Below, one piece after another: positions 14,231-24,369 of a stretch of 64,000 bases of DNA (positions within the stretch are counted from its first letter, which is position 1; the number at the start of each line of letters is the position of its first letter). The position numbers and the translations under genes are program-made. The stretch is from Synanceia verrucosa. Lineage: Eukaryota; Chordata; Actinopteri; Perciformes; Synanceiidae. Location: NCBI GenBank assembly GCA_029721515.1, contig CM056556.1:19224645-19288644 (forward strand), written 5' to 3'. A model generated the notes under the pieces. That model was not told the origin of the DNA. It did no database searches and saw only the letters and a list, made by a program, of their open reading frames with translations.

Positions 14231-15815
14231 AATACAAGTACAAAATATACATACAAAATACTGTTAGATTCAGCCCAAAATGAGCGTGGTGCCCCAGCAA
14301 TTTTAATTCTTCCCAATGCTACATTAATTCGGTGAATGTAAGTGCATAATTGTACTTTCATTATAAGGACCCACCCCAGAAGACATGTACACACTCAAAT
14401 GTGTTTTTTTCACTGGATCATCTAATTATAACAGGGAATAATGCTTTATTAATTATTCTGATCTGATATTCAAACAGGTTTTTACTTTTATCATGGTCTG
14501 CGACAACAGCTACTTCTCACACTAGTTTGAAAAACAAACTAAACCAGCTTTTGATTTGAATGGGTTATTTTGTATACACATTTTCTTGTTTAATTTGTTT
14601 TACTACATAGCAATATTTAAATCTCAGTAGTTGTGTTATACTAGGTAAGATTGTGCTATGGTCATTAAAGATAATTTTTGTTGTTTTTTCATCTTGCATG
14701 TTTGATAACAATTTTACACTTGACATGACTGCATAAACATGGTGTGAATTTTAAAACTTTATCTGGAAAAACTCTGCTACCTAATGGACAAATGTCAACT
14801 TTGTTTCAGTTTTTTATTCATTACTCACAGCAGGTTCTTCCTCTAACTCACTTGGTTTAGTACTTCAGGTGTTGATGCTTCATTGCAAACCTTTTGAATG
14901 TTAAATTCCTCTCACGATTTCACATGGTGTGTCTTTGATGATTACAACAGGATATTTGTCTTTATTCCTTATGCATACATGTACATCAATAATAAACTCA
15001 TTGAAACATTAAAGTGTAATTGTAATTGTAGTTGTAATGCATTTCAGTTGAAAGAGCTGAGCTCATTTTGACAATCATAATTAGTCTAATACATTTAAGA
15101 CATGGTGCAAACTAACACAATTATCAAATAAAATTTCAAGACTGTATTGTGTTATAACAACACATTTATTTTCAAGTATTTGAGACAGAAACACCCAACA
15201 GTTCTAATAAAAGCAAGCATTAAGCAACAGTGGTGAGGCAAGACTACCTTTTAATATGAAGAATCCTGTATCAGAACCAGGCGTAGCCATGTACCTTGAT
15301 TGTTTTTGTCTGCATTGATTCTCATTGTTAAAACACCACAGAAAGGGTGTCAACCTCTTGAGATAATGCTGCAGCAAATATTTAATATTATATATTATAT
15401 ATATTAATATTTGGTGCGTGTGTGACCATCAAGGTCACATCAAGAAGGGCTGGGAGGGGAGAAAGAGGATTAACAGAAATATGAACAGAACAAAATACAC
15501 AACATGGTGCTAAATATAATATTACTAATACAGTATTAACATTTTTTTGTATACAGTTTTAAAATTTTTATTGTAAACATTAATAACATTTCACACAAAA
15601 CAAACTGCAGACAGAGAATGGCTGGTGTTCTTCTGTCAAAGTAGACGAAGTGTGAGAAGCAAGGAGCTGGAACCACCTGAAACACAGAGCAGACAGAGAG
15701 CCAGCCAGGGAACACAAGCACAAAAAACACCAAAACAGGTAGCAAATCATGAATAAGCACTACCGAAATACTATAGAAAACTATATTAAGCTATATTACA
15801 TTGTTATATTACAAT
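14231..15815. other. No gene seen; AT-rich flank of the satellite
   Basis: This is AT-rich sequence with no convincing exon, RNA gene or recognised repeat. A short AT-only tract lies near 15,378-15,412. Confidence 0.6.
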
Positions 15816-15841
15816 ACACACACACACACACACACACACAC
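15816..15841. repeat. (AC)n microsatellite
   Basis: An uninterrupted alternating A-C run of 26 bp. Confidence 0.97.
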
Positions 15842-15868
15842 TACACATTTAAAACCACTATTTATGTA

Positions 15869-16760
15869 TTAACTGTGATCAGTGACATCAGTCAATTTAA
15901 AACTGCACACAAGGCCTTCATGATCACTAAAATAAATAAGTAACACTTCTGACTGTACATCATAAACCAATGTTTTGACATAGACATGGTCAATAAGTGT
16001 GCCTCTCTCTGTGATGGGTTGTGTCACAAGTTGCACAAACTCCTCCTCGATTCTGTACATACAAAACATTTACAAATGGATGAAGATGTTAAAACATCAT
16101 CATTAAAATCCCCCATCACAGCAACTGTTTTATCAAAAGTATCCAACCAGCCAAGCAACTTTCTCAGATTGTCCTTGAACAAAGTCAAAGGATAGGATGG
16201 TGGCCCATAAATCATCACTAAGAACACATCAGAACTGTCACAGGCACAAACCAAATTTGGTGGCTGAATGACATCACACACTAAACCATCGCTACAATCC
16301 AAACCAACACCACCCGGCTCTGTAGTTCAACCAGTGCTGGATGACTGCTGTCATACGACAAGCTTCGGGGACGGCTGTGAGAACTAAAAACCATCAATCT
16401 GGATTGATGCTAATGAAGCATTTGCAGGCAACCATGTCTCTGTAACAGCAATACAGTTAAGCTGCAAATGCTGTGTACATGATGCCAAGTCTGTAACATG
16501 ATTAGATAAACCCTGCACATTCATCAAAAACACAGAGAAAGTATTTGACTCCATGTTAGGCCTGGTCATACAGTCAACTTAAAACTTAGGCATGCTTTCA
16601 AGTGCATCCTTAATTTTAGCATTACAGAACCTTATCTGCAAAATCCCTAATGATCAAACCTGACAAAGTCCTAACCCGACTCAAAGCTATATGGGCCTGT
16701 CCAGGAGCAAATATCTTTTTGTAGCATATCAATGAGCATAAAATAATGAACTTAACTCTT
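15869..16760 (-). pseudogene. Helitron (Helentron-type) fragment: PIF1-like helicase tail plus endonuclease domain
   Basis: Reading the minus strand from about 16,750, a segment contains APGQAHIALSRVRTLSGL, which matches motif VI of PIF1-family helicases (GQ-x-YVALSR). A stop follows, then from 16,569 an endonuclease-like stretch with NVQGL and AVTETWLP, a gap, IYGPPSYP, MGDFNDD, then GTLIDHVYV and YFSDHEG near 15,950-15,880. The order NxxGL, TETW, YGPPSYP, GDFN, DH, SDH is that of the apurinic-type endonuclease of CR1/Rex-like LINEs. A helicase tail directly followed by this endonuclease is known from teleost Helentrons. The frame is broken by stops and frameshifts and the rest of the helicase is missing, so the copy is dead. 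A plain LINE endonuclease is the alternative, but the helicase motif argues against it. Confidence 0.82.
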
Positions 16761-16849
16761 CTCATTTCTGGGTATTTCCCCAGGAAATCCATCTGACACT
16801 GTGTGGCACCTAAGTGCTTAATGCTTAAGTTTTATGACTGGCAGAATAA

Positions 16850-18300
16850 ACAGACAAGACCAGTTCCTCCTCTCTGACCCAACAAACTCCAGGACATACA
16901 CCAGGAGGAGGGGTTTTATTGCCCCACATTCCTGCATTAATCCTGCCAGACACATCCAAAGCTTAATGTTGTGTCTTCCTTTCGCCCTGCCTGTAACAGA
17001 ACATTACATTAAGATTCTAATGGTTAACTATGCTTTCATTCCTCAGCTACTGTCCTATAATTATCACTTTTACCATGTCAAACATCAGTCTCCACACAGA
17101 TCCTCCTGCTTCCTCTGCTCCTATACAGGATCAAAGTTTGGAATAATTGTACATACACAGCTATGCATAGATTGTTGTAAAACATGCTCTGATATCATGG
17201 TTCATCTGTGTTGGTTAATTTGTTGATTAATTTTGATTCAACTGGTCAAGTTTCGTGCTGTGGTTTCCTACTATAGGGTGTTTGGTGTTGTTTTACAGTT
17301 GAGAGAGGGAGCTTTCACGTAGAGAAACTTTAATAAAGTAAAACACAGCAGTATTAACATTAAATAAGTTAAAAGAATATCATCTCAGTTAACTTGGTGG
17401 ATGGGGAGGGACCAGTGGTCACACCCCACTGGACCTTCAGCAAAGATCAAAAAAAGCCTCAGCTGGTCTGAGCGCTCTCGCAACTCTTCTCCAGTCCTTC
17501 AGTCAGTCAAGTTCTGGTCTTCATCCTCTCCACTGCATCTCTGTTCTCCCTCTCCCACATGCTGGGAGGGGGAGGGAAACAATGATGACCCAGAGAAAGA
17601 GGTATGCTGTCCCATCGCAGGCCCATTGAAGCAAGGGCACAGAGACTATGCTGTGAAGAGGAGAGACAGACAGAGAGAGACTGGGATGGAGTCTCTCCAG
17701 GGATGTCCAGAGCTGTCCGGAACTGCCCAGAGCTCACCAGAGATGTCCAGAGCCATCCAGAGCAGTCCAGAGATGTCTACAGATGTCCACCAGAGCCACT
17801 GGTGATGAAGCGATTCCAGCAGAGATCCAGCAGATCCAGACAGAACCTGCAGCCACTCCTCACTTCCATCCATCCAGGAACGGTGATATACATCTGCACA
17901 TACATCTTACAGATATTAAAGTGCTTGATGATTAGACGCTAAATTAAATGGCCTGAATTTAGGGCTTAATCCAGCAAACTTAATAAAATTTAGTAATATA
18001 TCAATAAAATAAAACTTAAATTCAAAATTAGTAAATTGCTCCACAGTCTTCTCTGATGCCTTTCAAACTCTCAACTGCTGAACGCCACCAAACCTAAACC
18101 AAACTTTGGTAACAGCCTAATAATTTGGTCTAGATAACACCACTGAATTTGACTGGTCACATTGAATTAATTAATCAGATATTCATCCTTTAAACTTTGC
18201 CTTTGTTTAATCATTCATTCCATTTTTTTCACAATCTTCCATCAATCTTCCTTTATCCTAGTCTATTTTCTATTTTAATGTTTCTATTAGTAGCCTGGTC
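16850..18300. repeat. Dispersed repeat, copy 1
   Basis: Much of this stretch is closely similar, in the same orientation, to 21,880-23,480. Shared landmarks are CTCCACACAGATCCTCC, AAGCCTCAGCTGGTCTGAGC, the block around 17,505-17,590, GAAGCAAGGGCACAGAGAC, a short-unit minisatellite, and an AT-rich end with GTCTTCTCTGATGCC. Copy 2 holds extra sequence at about 22,330-22,660. No conserved reading frame was seen. It may be a non-coding part of a larger mobile element such as the neighbouring Helentron. Confidence 0.75.
17701..17790. repeat. 10-bp minisatellite (G[A/C]TGTCCAGA)n, copy 1
   Basis: Degenerate 10-bp units of the form GATGTCCAGA / GCTGTCCAGA are repeated about nine times. The open frames across it, rich in W, S, D and L on the minus strand, are by-products of the repeat. 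Confidence 0.8.
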
Positions 18301-18324
18301 ATTTAGTTTGTCAACTAAATGACT

Positions 18325-18537
18325 AGGGCCCGAGCGGACTGTGAAACAGGTCTGCAAGGGACCTATTGAAACTGTAATGTTTATTCTTATTATTATTAGG
18401 GCCCGAGCGGACTGTGAAACAGGTCCGCAAGGGACCTATTGAAACTGTAATGTTTATTCTTCTTCTTATTAGGGCCCAAGCGGACTGTGAAACAGGTCCA
18501 CACGGGAATTATTGAAACTGTAATGTTTATTCTTATT
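18325..18537 (+). repeat. Three tandem copies of the 5' leader of the GGGCCCGAGC element
   Basis: AGGGCCCGAGCGGACTGTG and its variants recur at 18,325, 18,398 and 18,471 (73-bp steps), with a fourth at 18,538 that begins the element body. Each copy includes GGACCTATTGAAACTG (or a variant) and ends in a T/A-rich ATT tract. Confidence 0.9.
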
Positions 18538-19880
18538 AGGGCCAGAGCGGACTGTAAAAAAGGGCCGCAAGGGCCGCGGCAATTTTTGACAATTTTTCGA
18601 GAAAATACGTTTGGCTTTTTGACGGCTTAAATAAAGTCGTATCATCATGAAAATTGATACACAGGTCAAGGCTGGTGCCTCTAACATCTGACGTGGTCCC
18701 CGCGCAGGGGTGTGGCCAAATACCTCCACAGCGCCACCCTTTACGTTTACATGTTCTGATACGACATAGTTGACCCCATCAACGTCATTCCATTTCTAAA
18801 ACATCCACAACACATTGGTGAAGCAACATTCCGAACACCGTGAAGCTACGATAAACGGCATCCGTATGGCGGCGCCGCATATTCCGATTTTTCGCCAAGA
18901 AAATACGTTTGGCTTTAAAAAAGTTGTATCATCATGAAATTTGATACACAGGTCAAGGGTGATGACCTCTAACATCTTACGGGGGCCACGTCCATGAGCG
19001 GTCAAAATGGCTCCATAGCGCCCCCTTGAAACGTTCAAAAACCCCTCCCCATAGGGGTTTTTACGGAGTTGGAACATGAAAATCGGTACACGTGCAACTA
19101 AACGAGACGCACAAAAAAGTCTCTTGCACCAATTGTCTACTCCAAACAGGAAGTCGGCCATTTTGGATTTTCTGATGAAAACGAACTCGTCCTAGGTATT
19201 TCGTCTGATCGACTTGAAATTTGGTACAGATCATCTCCAGACCTAGCTGAGCAAAAGTTGTGCTCTGCACGTAATTAGGTCAAAGGGCGTGGCTGCTAGG
19301 GCTCGAGAAACTTTGCCGAATTTGCCGTCTAAATTCGAACGACTCTCACGTTCAGATACTTTATCCGAGCAGCTTCAAATTTTCTGAGCATGACGGGGAC
19401 TCAGCCCTGTACGTGGTAATGTATTAATGTCATGCCTTACTCATGGCTTCAGTTCTTTGGCTTTTTGATGGCTTGAATAAACTTGTATCATTATGAAAGT
19501 TGATACACAGGTCAAGGATGGCGACCTCTAACATCTGATGTGGTCCACACCAATGGGCGGGGCAAAATGGCCCCATAGCGCCCCCATAAGGGTTTTTATG
19601 GAGCTGGAACACGAAAATCAGTACACACGTGTAACTTGACCAGACGCACAAAAAAGTCTCTTGCACCAACTGTCTATTCCAAACAGGACGTCGGCCATTT
19701 TGTTTCAACTCTTCATTTTGGCGTGATTTCCACATTGAACCATCGAATGGCCGTAACTCCTTTGTATTGTCCGAATCGCTTGACGATTTTTGCCCCATGC
19801 TCGCACCGCCGTCCCCATCTGATTCCCGACCACGTCATACCGCGAGGGCCCTACATAACCGCTTGCGGTTTTCTAGTTAT
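18538..19880 (+). mobile_element. GGGCCCGAGC-type interspersed repeat, copy A (possible non-autonomous Helitron)
   Basis: The body is modular. A block containing GATACACAGGTCAAG and CCTCTAACATCT occurs three times (about 18,655, 18,945 and 19,505). A second block with CTTGAAATTTGGTAC and GTTGTGCTCTGC occurs here near 19,210 and again in copy B near 20,215. The right end is ACCGCTTGCGGT followed by TTTCTAG, i.e. a short hairpin just before CTAG, then TTATTATTATTA and the start of copy B. No transposase or replicase frame was found. Assignment to Helitrons rests only on the hairpin plus CTAG end and is tentative. Confidence 0.55.
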
Positions 19881-19887
19881 TATTATT

Positions 19888-19942
19888 AGGGCCCGAGCGG
19901 ACTGTGAAACAGGTCCGCAAGGGACCTATTGAAACTGTAATG

Positions 19943-19976
<34 letters not shown>

Positions 19977-20690
19977 CTGCCACTTTGTTTTCCCAAATTT
20001 CCCCCCTTTCCCATTGTTAAAAAGTTATGTAACTTTGCACATTCCTGCAGCCCGATCCGAAATTCTATATTTTGGGGTGATCGCACACGGCGCTTGCGAA
20101 ATGGCTGAGTAGCGCCCCCTACAAAGTCAAAAAAAACCCATAGGGAAATTTGCCAACTTTGGCGTACCTCAACCCAAAACGAACTCGTCCTAGAGATTTT
20201 GTCTGATCGACTTGAAATTTGGTACCGAATATCTCCAGACCTAGCTGAGCAAAAGTTGTGCTCTGCGCATAATTAGGTCAAAGGGCGTGGCCGCTAGGGG
20301 TCGACAAACTTTGGCGAATTCGCCGTCAAAATTCGAACGGCTCTCACGTTCACATAGTCGATCCTAGCAGCTTCAAATTTTCAGAGCATGACGGGGGCGC
20401 TGCCCTGAACGTTGCGATGTATTAACGTCATGCCTTACTTATAGCGCCCCCCAGTGGTAACAGGAAGTGACCCGTTCTTACTTTTCACATTAACTGATGC
20501 CACATAGAAGACTCCATCAACGTCATTCCACTTCTAAAACCAAAAGAACAACTTGGTGAAGCTTCGTTACGAACGCTGTGAGGCTACGACTAACGGCGCC
20601 CATATGGCGTCGCTGCGATTTTTTGATCATTCGCCGTGAAAATACGTTTGTCTTTTTGACGGCTTTACTACTATTTTCTAGTTGTCTAGA
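19888..20690 (+). mobile_element. GGGCCCGAGC-type interspersed repeat, copy B
   Basis: It starts with the same leader as copy A, followed by an (ATT)n run at about 19,947-19,975. It shares the CTTGAAATTTGGTACCG, CTCCAGACCTAGCTGAGC and AATTAGGTCAAAGGGCG segments with copy A, and ends near 20,680 at TTTTCTAG. It is shorter than copy A and has no coding frame. Confidence 0.6.
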
Positions 20691-20702
20691 AAATAGACAA
20701 CT
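20680..20702. repeat. Short perfect inverted repeat (8-bp arms, 7-bp loop)
   Basis: AGTTGTCT at 20,680-20,687 is inverted as AGACAACT at 20,695-20,702. It lies directly at the right edge of copy B of the GGGCCCGAGC element. Confidence 0.8.
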
Positions 20703-20994
20703 GTGGTAAATTATGGTCTTATGTCTGGTATGGTTATTATTAAATCTCATAATTTACTCTCTTCAGACAAAGAGTGCTCCTAAATGCAAATTGAGGTGTG
20801 TTGATGACAATGGGGGATGGGTTGTTTATTGTGTGAAGTGTACAAGGTGCTAACAGGGTTGTAGCCTATTTTTGGTCAGAGTGTGGTCAGAATTCATTTT
20901 GAGCATATGACAATTACATTGCTTGCACAACAAAGGCTAACGTTACGTAACTTGTATGTTATTTGACATTTTAGGGCTTACTATTGTATCATAT

Positions 20995-21340
20995 GTATCC
21001 ATCCATCCATTTTCTACCGCTTATCCTCATAGGGTCGCGGGGAGGCTGGAGCCTAGCCCAGGTGTCTTAGGGCAGAAGGCAGAGTACACCCTGGACAAGT
21101 CGCCACCTCATCGCAGGGCACATAGAGACAGACAACCACTCACATTCACAGTCACACCTACGTGCAATTTAAATTAGCCAATTAACCTAATCCCCATGCA
21201 TGTTTTTGGATGGTGGGAGGAAGACGGAGTACCCGCAGAGAACCCATGCAGACACGGGGAGAACATGCAAACGCCACACAGAATGAACCCCATACCTTTT
21301 TGCTGTGAGGCCACTACACCACCGTGCTGTCCATATCATT
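20995..21340 (-). mobile_element. Common teleost retroposed repeat (CATCCATCCATTTTCTACCGC family), copy 1
   Basis: It contains the familiar fish segments TTTCTACCGCTTATCCTCA, ACACCCTGGACAAGTC, CAACCACTCACATTCACA, CATGCATGTTTTTGGATGG and CTACACCACCGTGC in order. The left end is a (CATC)n run, which on the minus strand is a (GATG)n 3' tail of the type seen in LINE-derived repeats, so the element is taken as minus-strand. No protein is encoded. Confidence 0.85.
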
Positions 21341-21879
21341 TGAATGCTTAGTGTTATTTTTCTTCTTCTACAACTGCTGGAGTCAAGTTCATTGTTTGTA
21401 ATAATGCTTGGTCAATAAACCTGATCTGATTTGTCCATCTAATTTGTCCAGTTATGAGAGAACTCTTGGGATTTGAAACACATCAACCCCCCTGGTATGG
21501 GGGAACAGCATGGCCTGTGGGGCGGAGCAGTGGTGGTGTCATGGCGGCTCTGGGGGCCCGGCTTTTGGGTGGGTCGCCTGGTGGTGCGTTTGGGTGGTGC
21601 ATTCGGACCCAACATCGCTTGCCTCTGACTGCCACCTGGTGGTGGCCTGCTATGTGCGGGGCCAGCGCTCCCTCGAGCAGCTTACACTCTTTTATTCTAA
21701 TAGCACTGCCTGTCTGTAACCTCCCCTTTTTGTTTTGTCTTATTTCCCCGTCTGTCATCTATTTCCTCCTGTAGCATAAATTGAGTATAAAATAATGGAC
21801 TTTTCTTGTGATGGAGACATTCTGTAGCTTTCTCTGTGTTTTCTAGGACCCTGACACACATGGAGAGTTGGGAAGTTTT
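21341..21879. other. No gene seen
   Basis: GC-richer stretch at 21,480-21,700 with open frames on both strands of low-complexity composition; none shows a recognisable domain, so none is called. Confidence 0.5.
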
Positions 21880-23480
21880 ATGACTGCCCTCTACATTCCT
21901 TAATTCATCCTGAGCAGACACTCACATCCAGAGCCATGCTGTATTCCTCTTTGTCATATAAGTATCACTTTTACCATATCAAAGGTCAGTCTCCACACAG
22001 ATCCTCCCGCTTTCTCTGCTCTTACACAGAATCAATGTGACATGTTACACTAAGTTTGGAATAATTGTACATACACAGCTATGCATAGACTGTCGTAAAA
22101 CACCTACCTACATGCTCTGATATCATGGTTCATCTGTGTTGGTTAATTTGTTGATTAATTTTAATTAAAAAGCCTCAGCTGGTCTGAGCGCTCTCTCTAC
22201 TCTTTGTCAGTCCTTCAGTCAGTCAAGTTCTGGTCTTCATTCTCTCCACTGCATCTCTGTTCTCCCTCTCCCACATGCTGGGAGGGGGAGGGAAACAATG
22301 ATGACCCAGAGACAGAGACATGCTGTTCCACTGCAGGCCCAGCGCCTCATGGCATGAAGAGCAACCTCTCCAAAATCTTCACCTGCTCCAGATATGACTG
22401 AAAGACTCTGAATGCTGCCTCTGAATGGCCTCCTCAGGACCCAGCACCTCATGGCATGAAGAACAGCCTATCCAGAACCTTCCAGCTCTGAATCCTGCCT
22501 CTCAACCATCTCTCCTCCCGGCTCTGCTCCTCTACCTGAACTGGATGTGGTCCAGCTCCTCTGCTCAGACACTGGCTGCAGAAAATGACTCCAGCCTTCC
22601 TGAAGAAACTGAAAAGGGGAAAAAGACTGTTGGTGTGAATCCAGCCGACCTCCCCCACCAACAAAGGGGGGGATTGAAGCAAGGGCACAGAGACTATGTT
22701 GGAAAGAGGAGAGACAGACAGAGAGAGACTGAGAGCCATGGAGCCATGTCAACCAGATATATTCAGAGACAACCATAGATGTCCAGAGATGTTCAGAGCT
22801 GTCCAGAGATGTCCAGAGCTGTCCAGAGATGTCCAAAGATGTCCAGAGCTATCCAAAGATGTCCAGAGCTATCCAAAGATGTCCAAAGATGCCCAGAGAT
22901 GTCCAGAGACATCCACCAGAGCCACTGGTGATGAAGCGAGTCCAGCAGAGATCCAGCAGATCCAGACAGAACCTGCCGCCACTCCTCACTCCCATCCATC
23001 CAGGAACGGTGATATACTGCATATACATCCTCAGATATGAAAGAGTTTGATGTTCACATGCTAAATTAAATGGCCTGAAATTAGGGCTTAATCTAACAAA
23101 TGTAATAATACTGAACAATAAAATATTAATCTTAAATTCAGAATAGTAAATTGCGCCACAGTCTTCTCTGATGCCTCTCAAACTTTCAACTGCTGAACGG
23201 TGCAACAAACCTAAACCAAATATTGGTAACAACAGCGTAATACTTAATTTGGTAAAGATAACCACCACTGAATGAAACTGGTCACATTGAATTAATTAAT
23301 CATTCATCCTTTAAACTTTTGTTTAATCATTCATTCCATTTTGGAATGAGTCCACAATGAGTCAATGCCATGTTTTCACCATCAATCTTCCTTTATTCTA
23401 GTTTTTATTTTCTATTTTATTATTTCTGTTAGTAACCTGGTCATTTAGTTTGTCAAATTAATCATTTATTATTAGTTATT
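21880..23480. repeat. Dispersed repeat, copy 2
   Basis: This is the second copy of the repeat at 16,850-18,300, same orientation. Relative to copy 1 it carries an additional segment at about 22,330-22,660 and a longer 10-bp minisatellite. The AT-rich 3' part (about 23,040-23,470) also matches copy 1. Confidence 0.75.
22776..22915. repeat. 10-bp minisatellite (G[A/C]TGTCCAGA)n, copy 2
   Basis: About 14 units, more regular than copy 1, alternating GATGTCCAGA and GCTGTCCAGA with some CCAAAG variants. Confidence 0.88.
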
Positions 23481-24369
23481 TGTTGTTACAGTAGTAGTCT
23501 GGTTATAGTTTGTCAAATAAACATCTCACTTATAAAGAACTTGGTTATTTGATTTGTGTGTGTATATAAAGCAAGCAAATCACTGTACACTAGGTTAAGA
23601 ACTCTGAGTTTAACAGACTATTAATTAATATCAAATTCACAAGTTTTCCCTGTTTTAGCAAAACTGGGTGGCGCTCTGATAATTTCTACTATTAAAGGTA
23701 ATTTTTGGTTTATAATTAATAACTTAAAGATATTGTTCATAAATACATAATTTGATGTTAATTAATGATTGACTAATCTGCTCTAGACTATTTATGCTAC
23801 ACCCCTCTTGTCACCCAGGTTTAGAACTTCCCTCACAGGCTTATAGCAGGTAATTCCACTAAACAATGTAAGTTTAGATTCCAGGGTCCAGGTGATGGTC
23901 TCACACACGCATCAAATATTAAGTTTTTGCTGCAAGACTAAAATATGCATAATCTCATAAAAGGTTGACACTTTTTGTGGTGTTTAACAATGAGAACAAT
24001 GCAGACAAAGTGGGAAAAAAATAAAATAAAGCTCTGTGTTGGTGGAGTGGGTGCTCACGGCTACAGTAAGAACCATGTGTTCCCCACCATACACACCTTT
24101 GCCAAAACTGATTATCTCACCTGTGGATATATCCAGTTCCCAGTGACATATCCATCCACATCCCGTGCAATTCTCCCCCTGGCTAAAATGAGTAATAACT
24201 AAATTAACCTAACTGAAAGGTGAACATAAATGGCTCCTACAGGTTTTACATGAAATCAGTGTTCGGTACTATTCTGAAATATATTTCTGTTGTTGTTGAC
24301 AGAGAGGTTTGGGTTATGGCTATATGCTGACAAGTTATCAAATTTCTTTGATTGAGCTGTCTATGATCC
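23481..24369. other. No gene seen
   Basis: AT-rich sequence with no exon, RNA gene or recognisable repeat. Confidence 0.5.

Noticed and set aside
17401..17942. Frames of 112-134 codons in dispersed repeat copy 1
   Set aside because: The frames are not preserved in copy 2 and include minisatellite sequence.
21454..21774. GC-rich frames on both strands (about 100 codons)
   Set aside because: No recognisable motif, no splice context; both strands are equally open.
22425..23268. Overlapping frames rich in Q, S, W and D on both strands
   Set aside because: They run through the 10-bp minisatellite, which keeps frames open by its composition.
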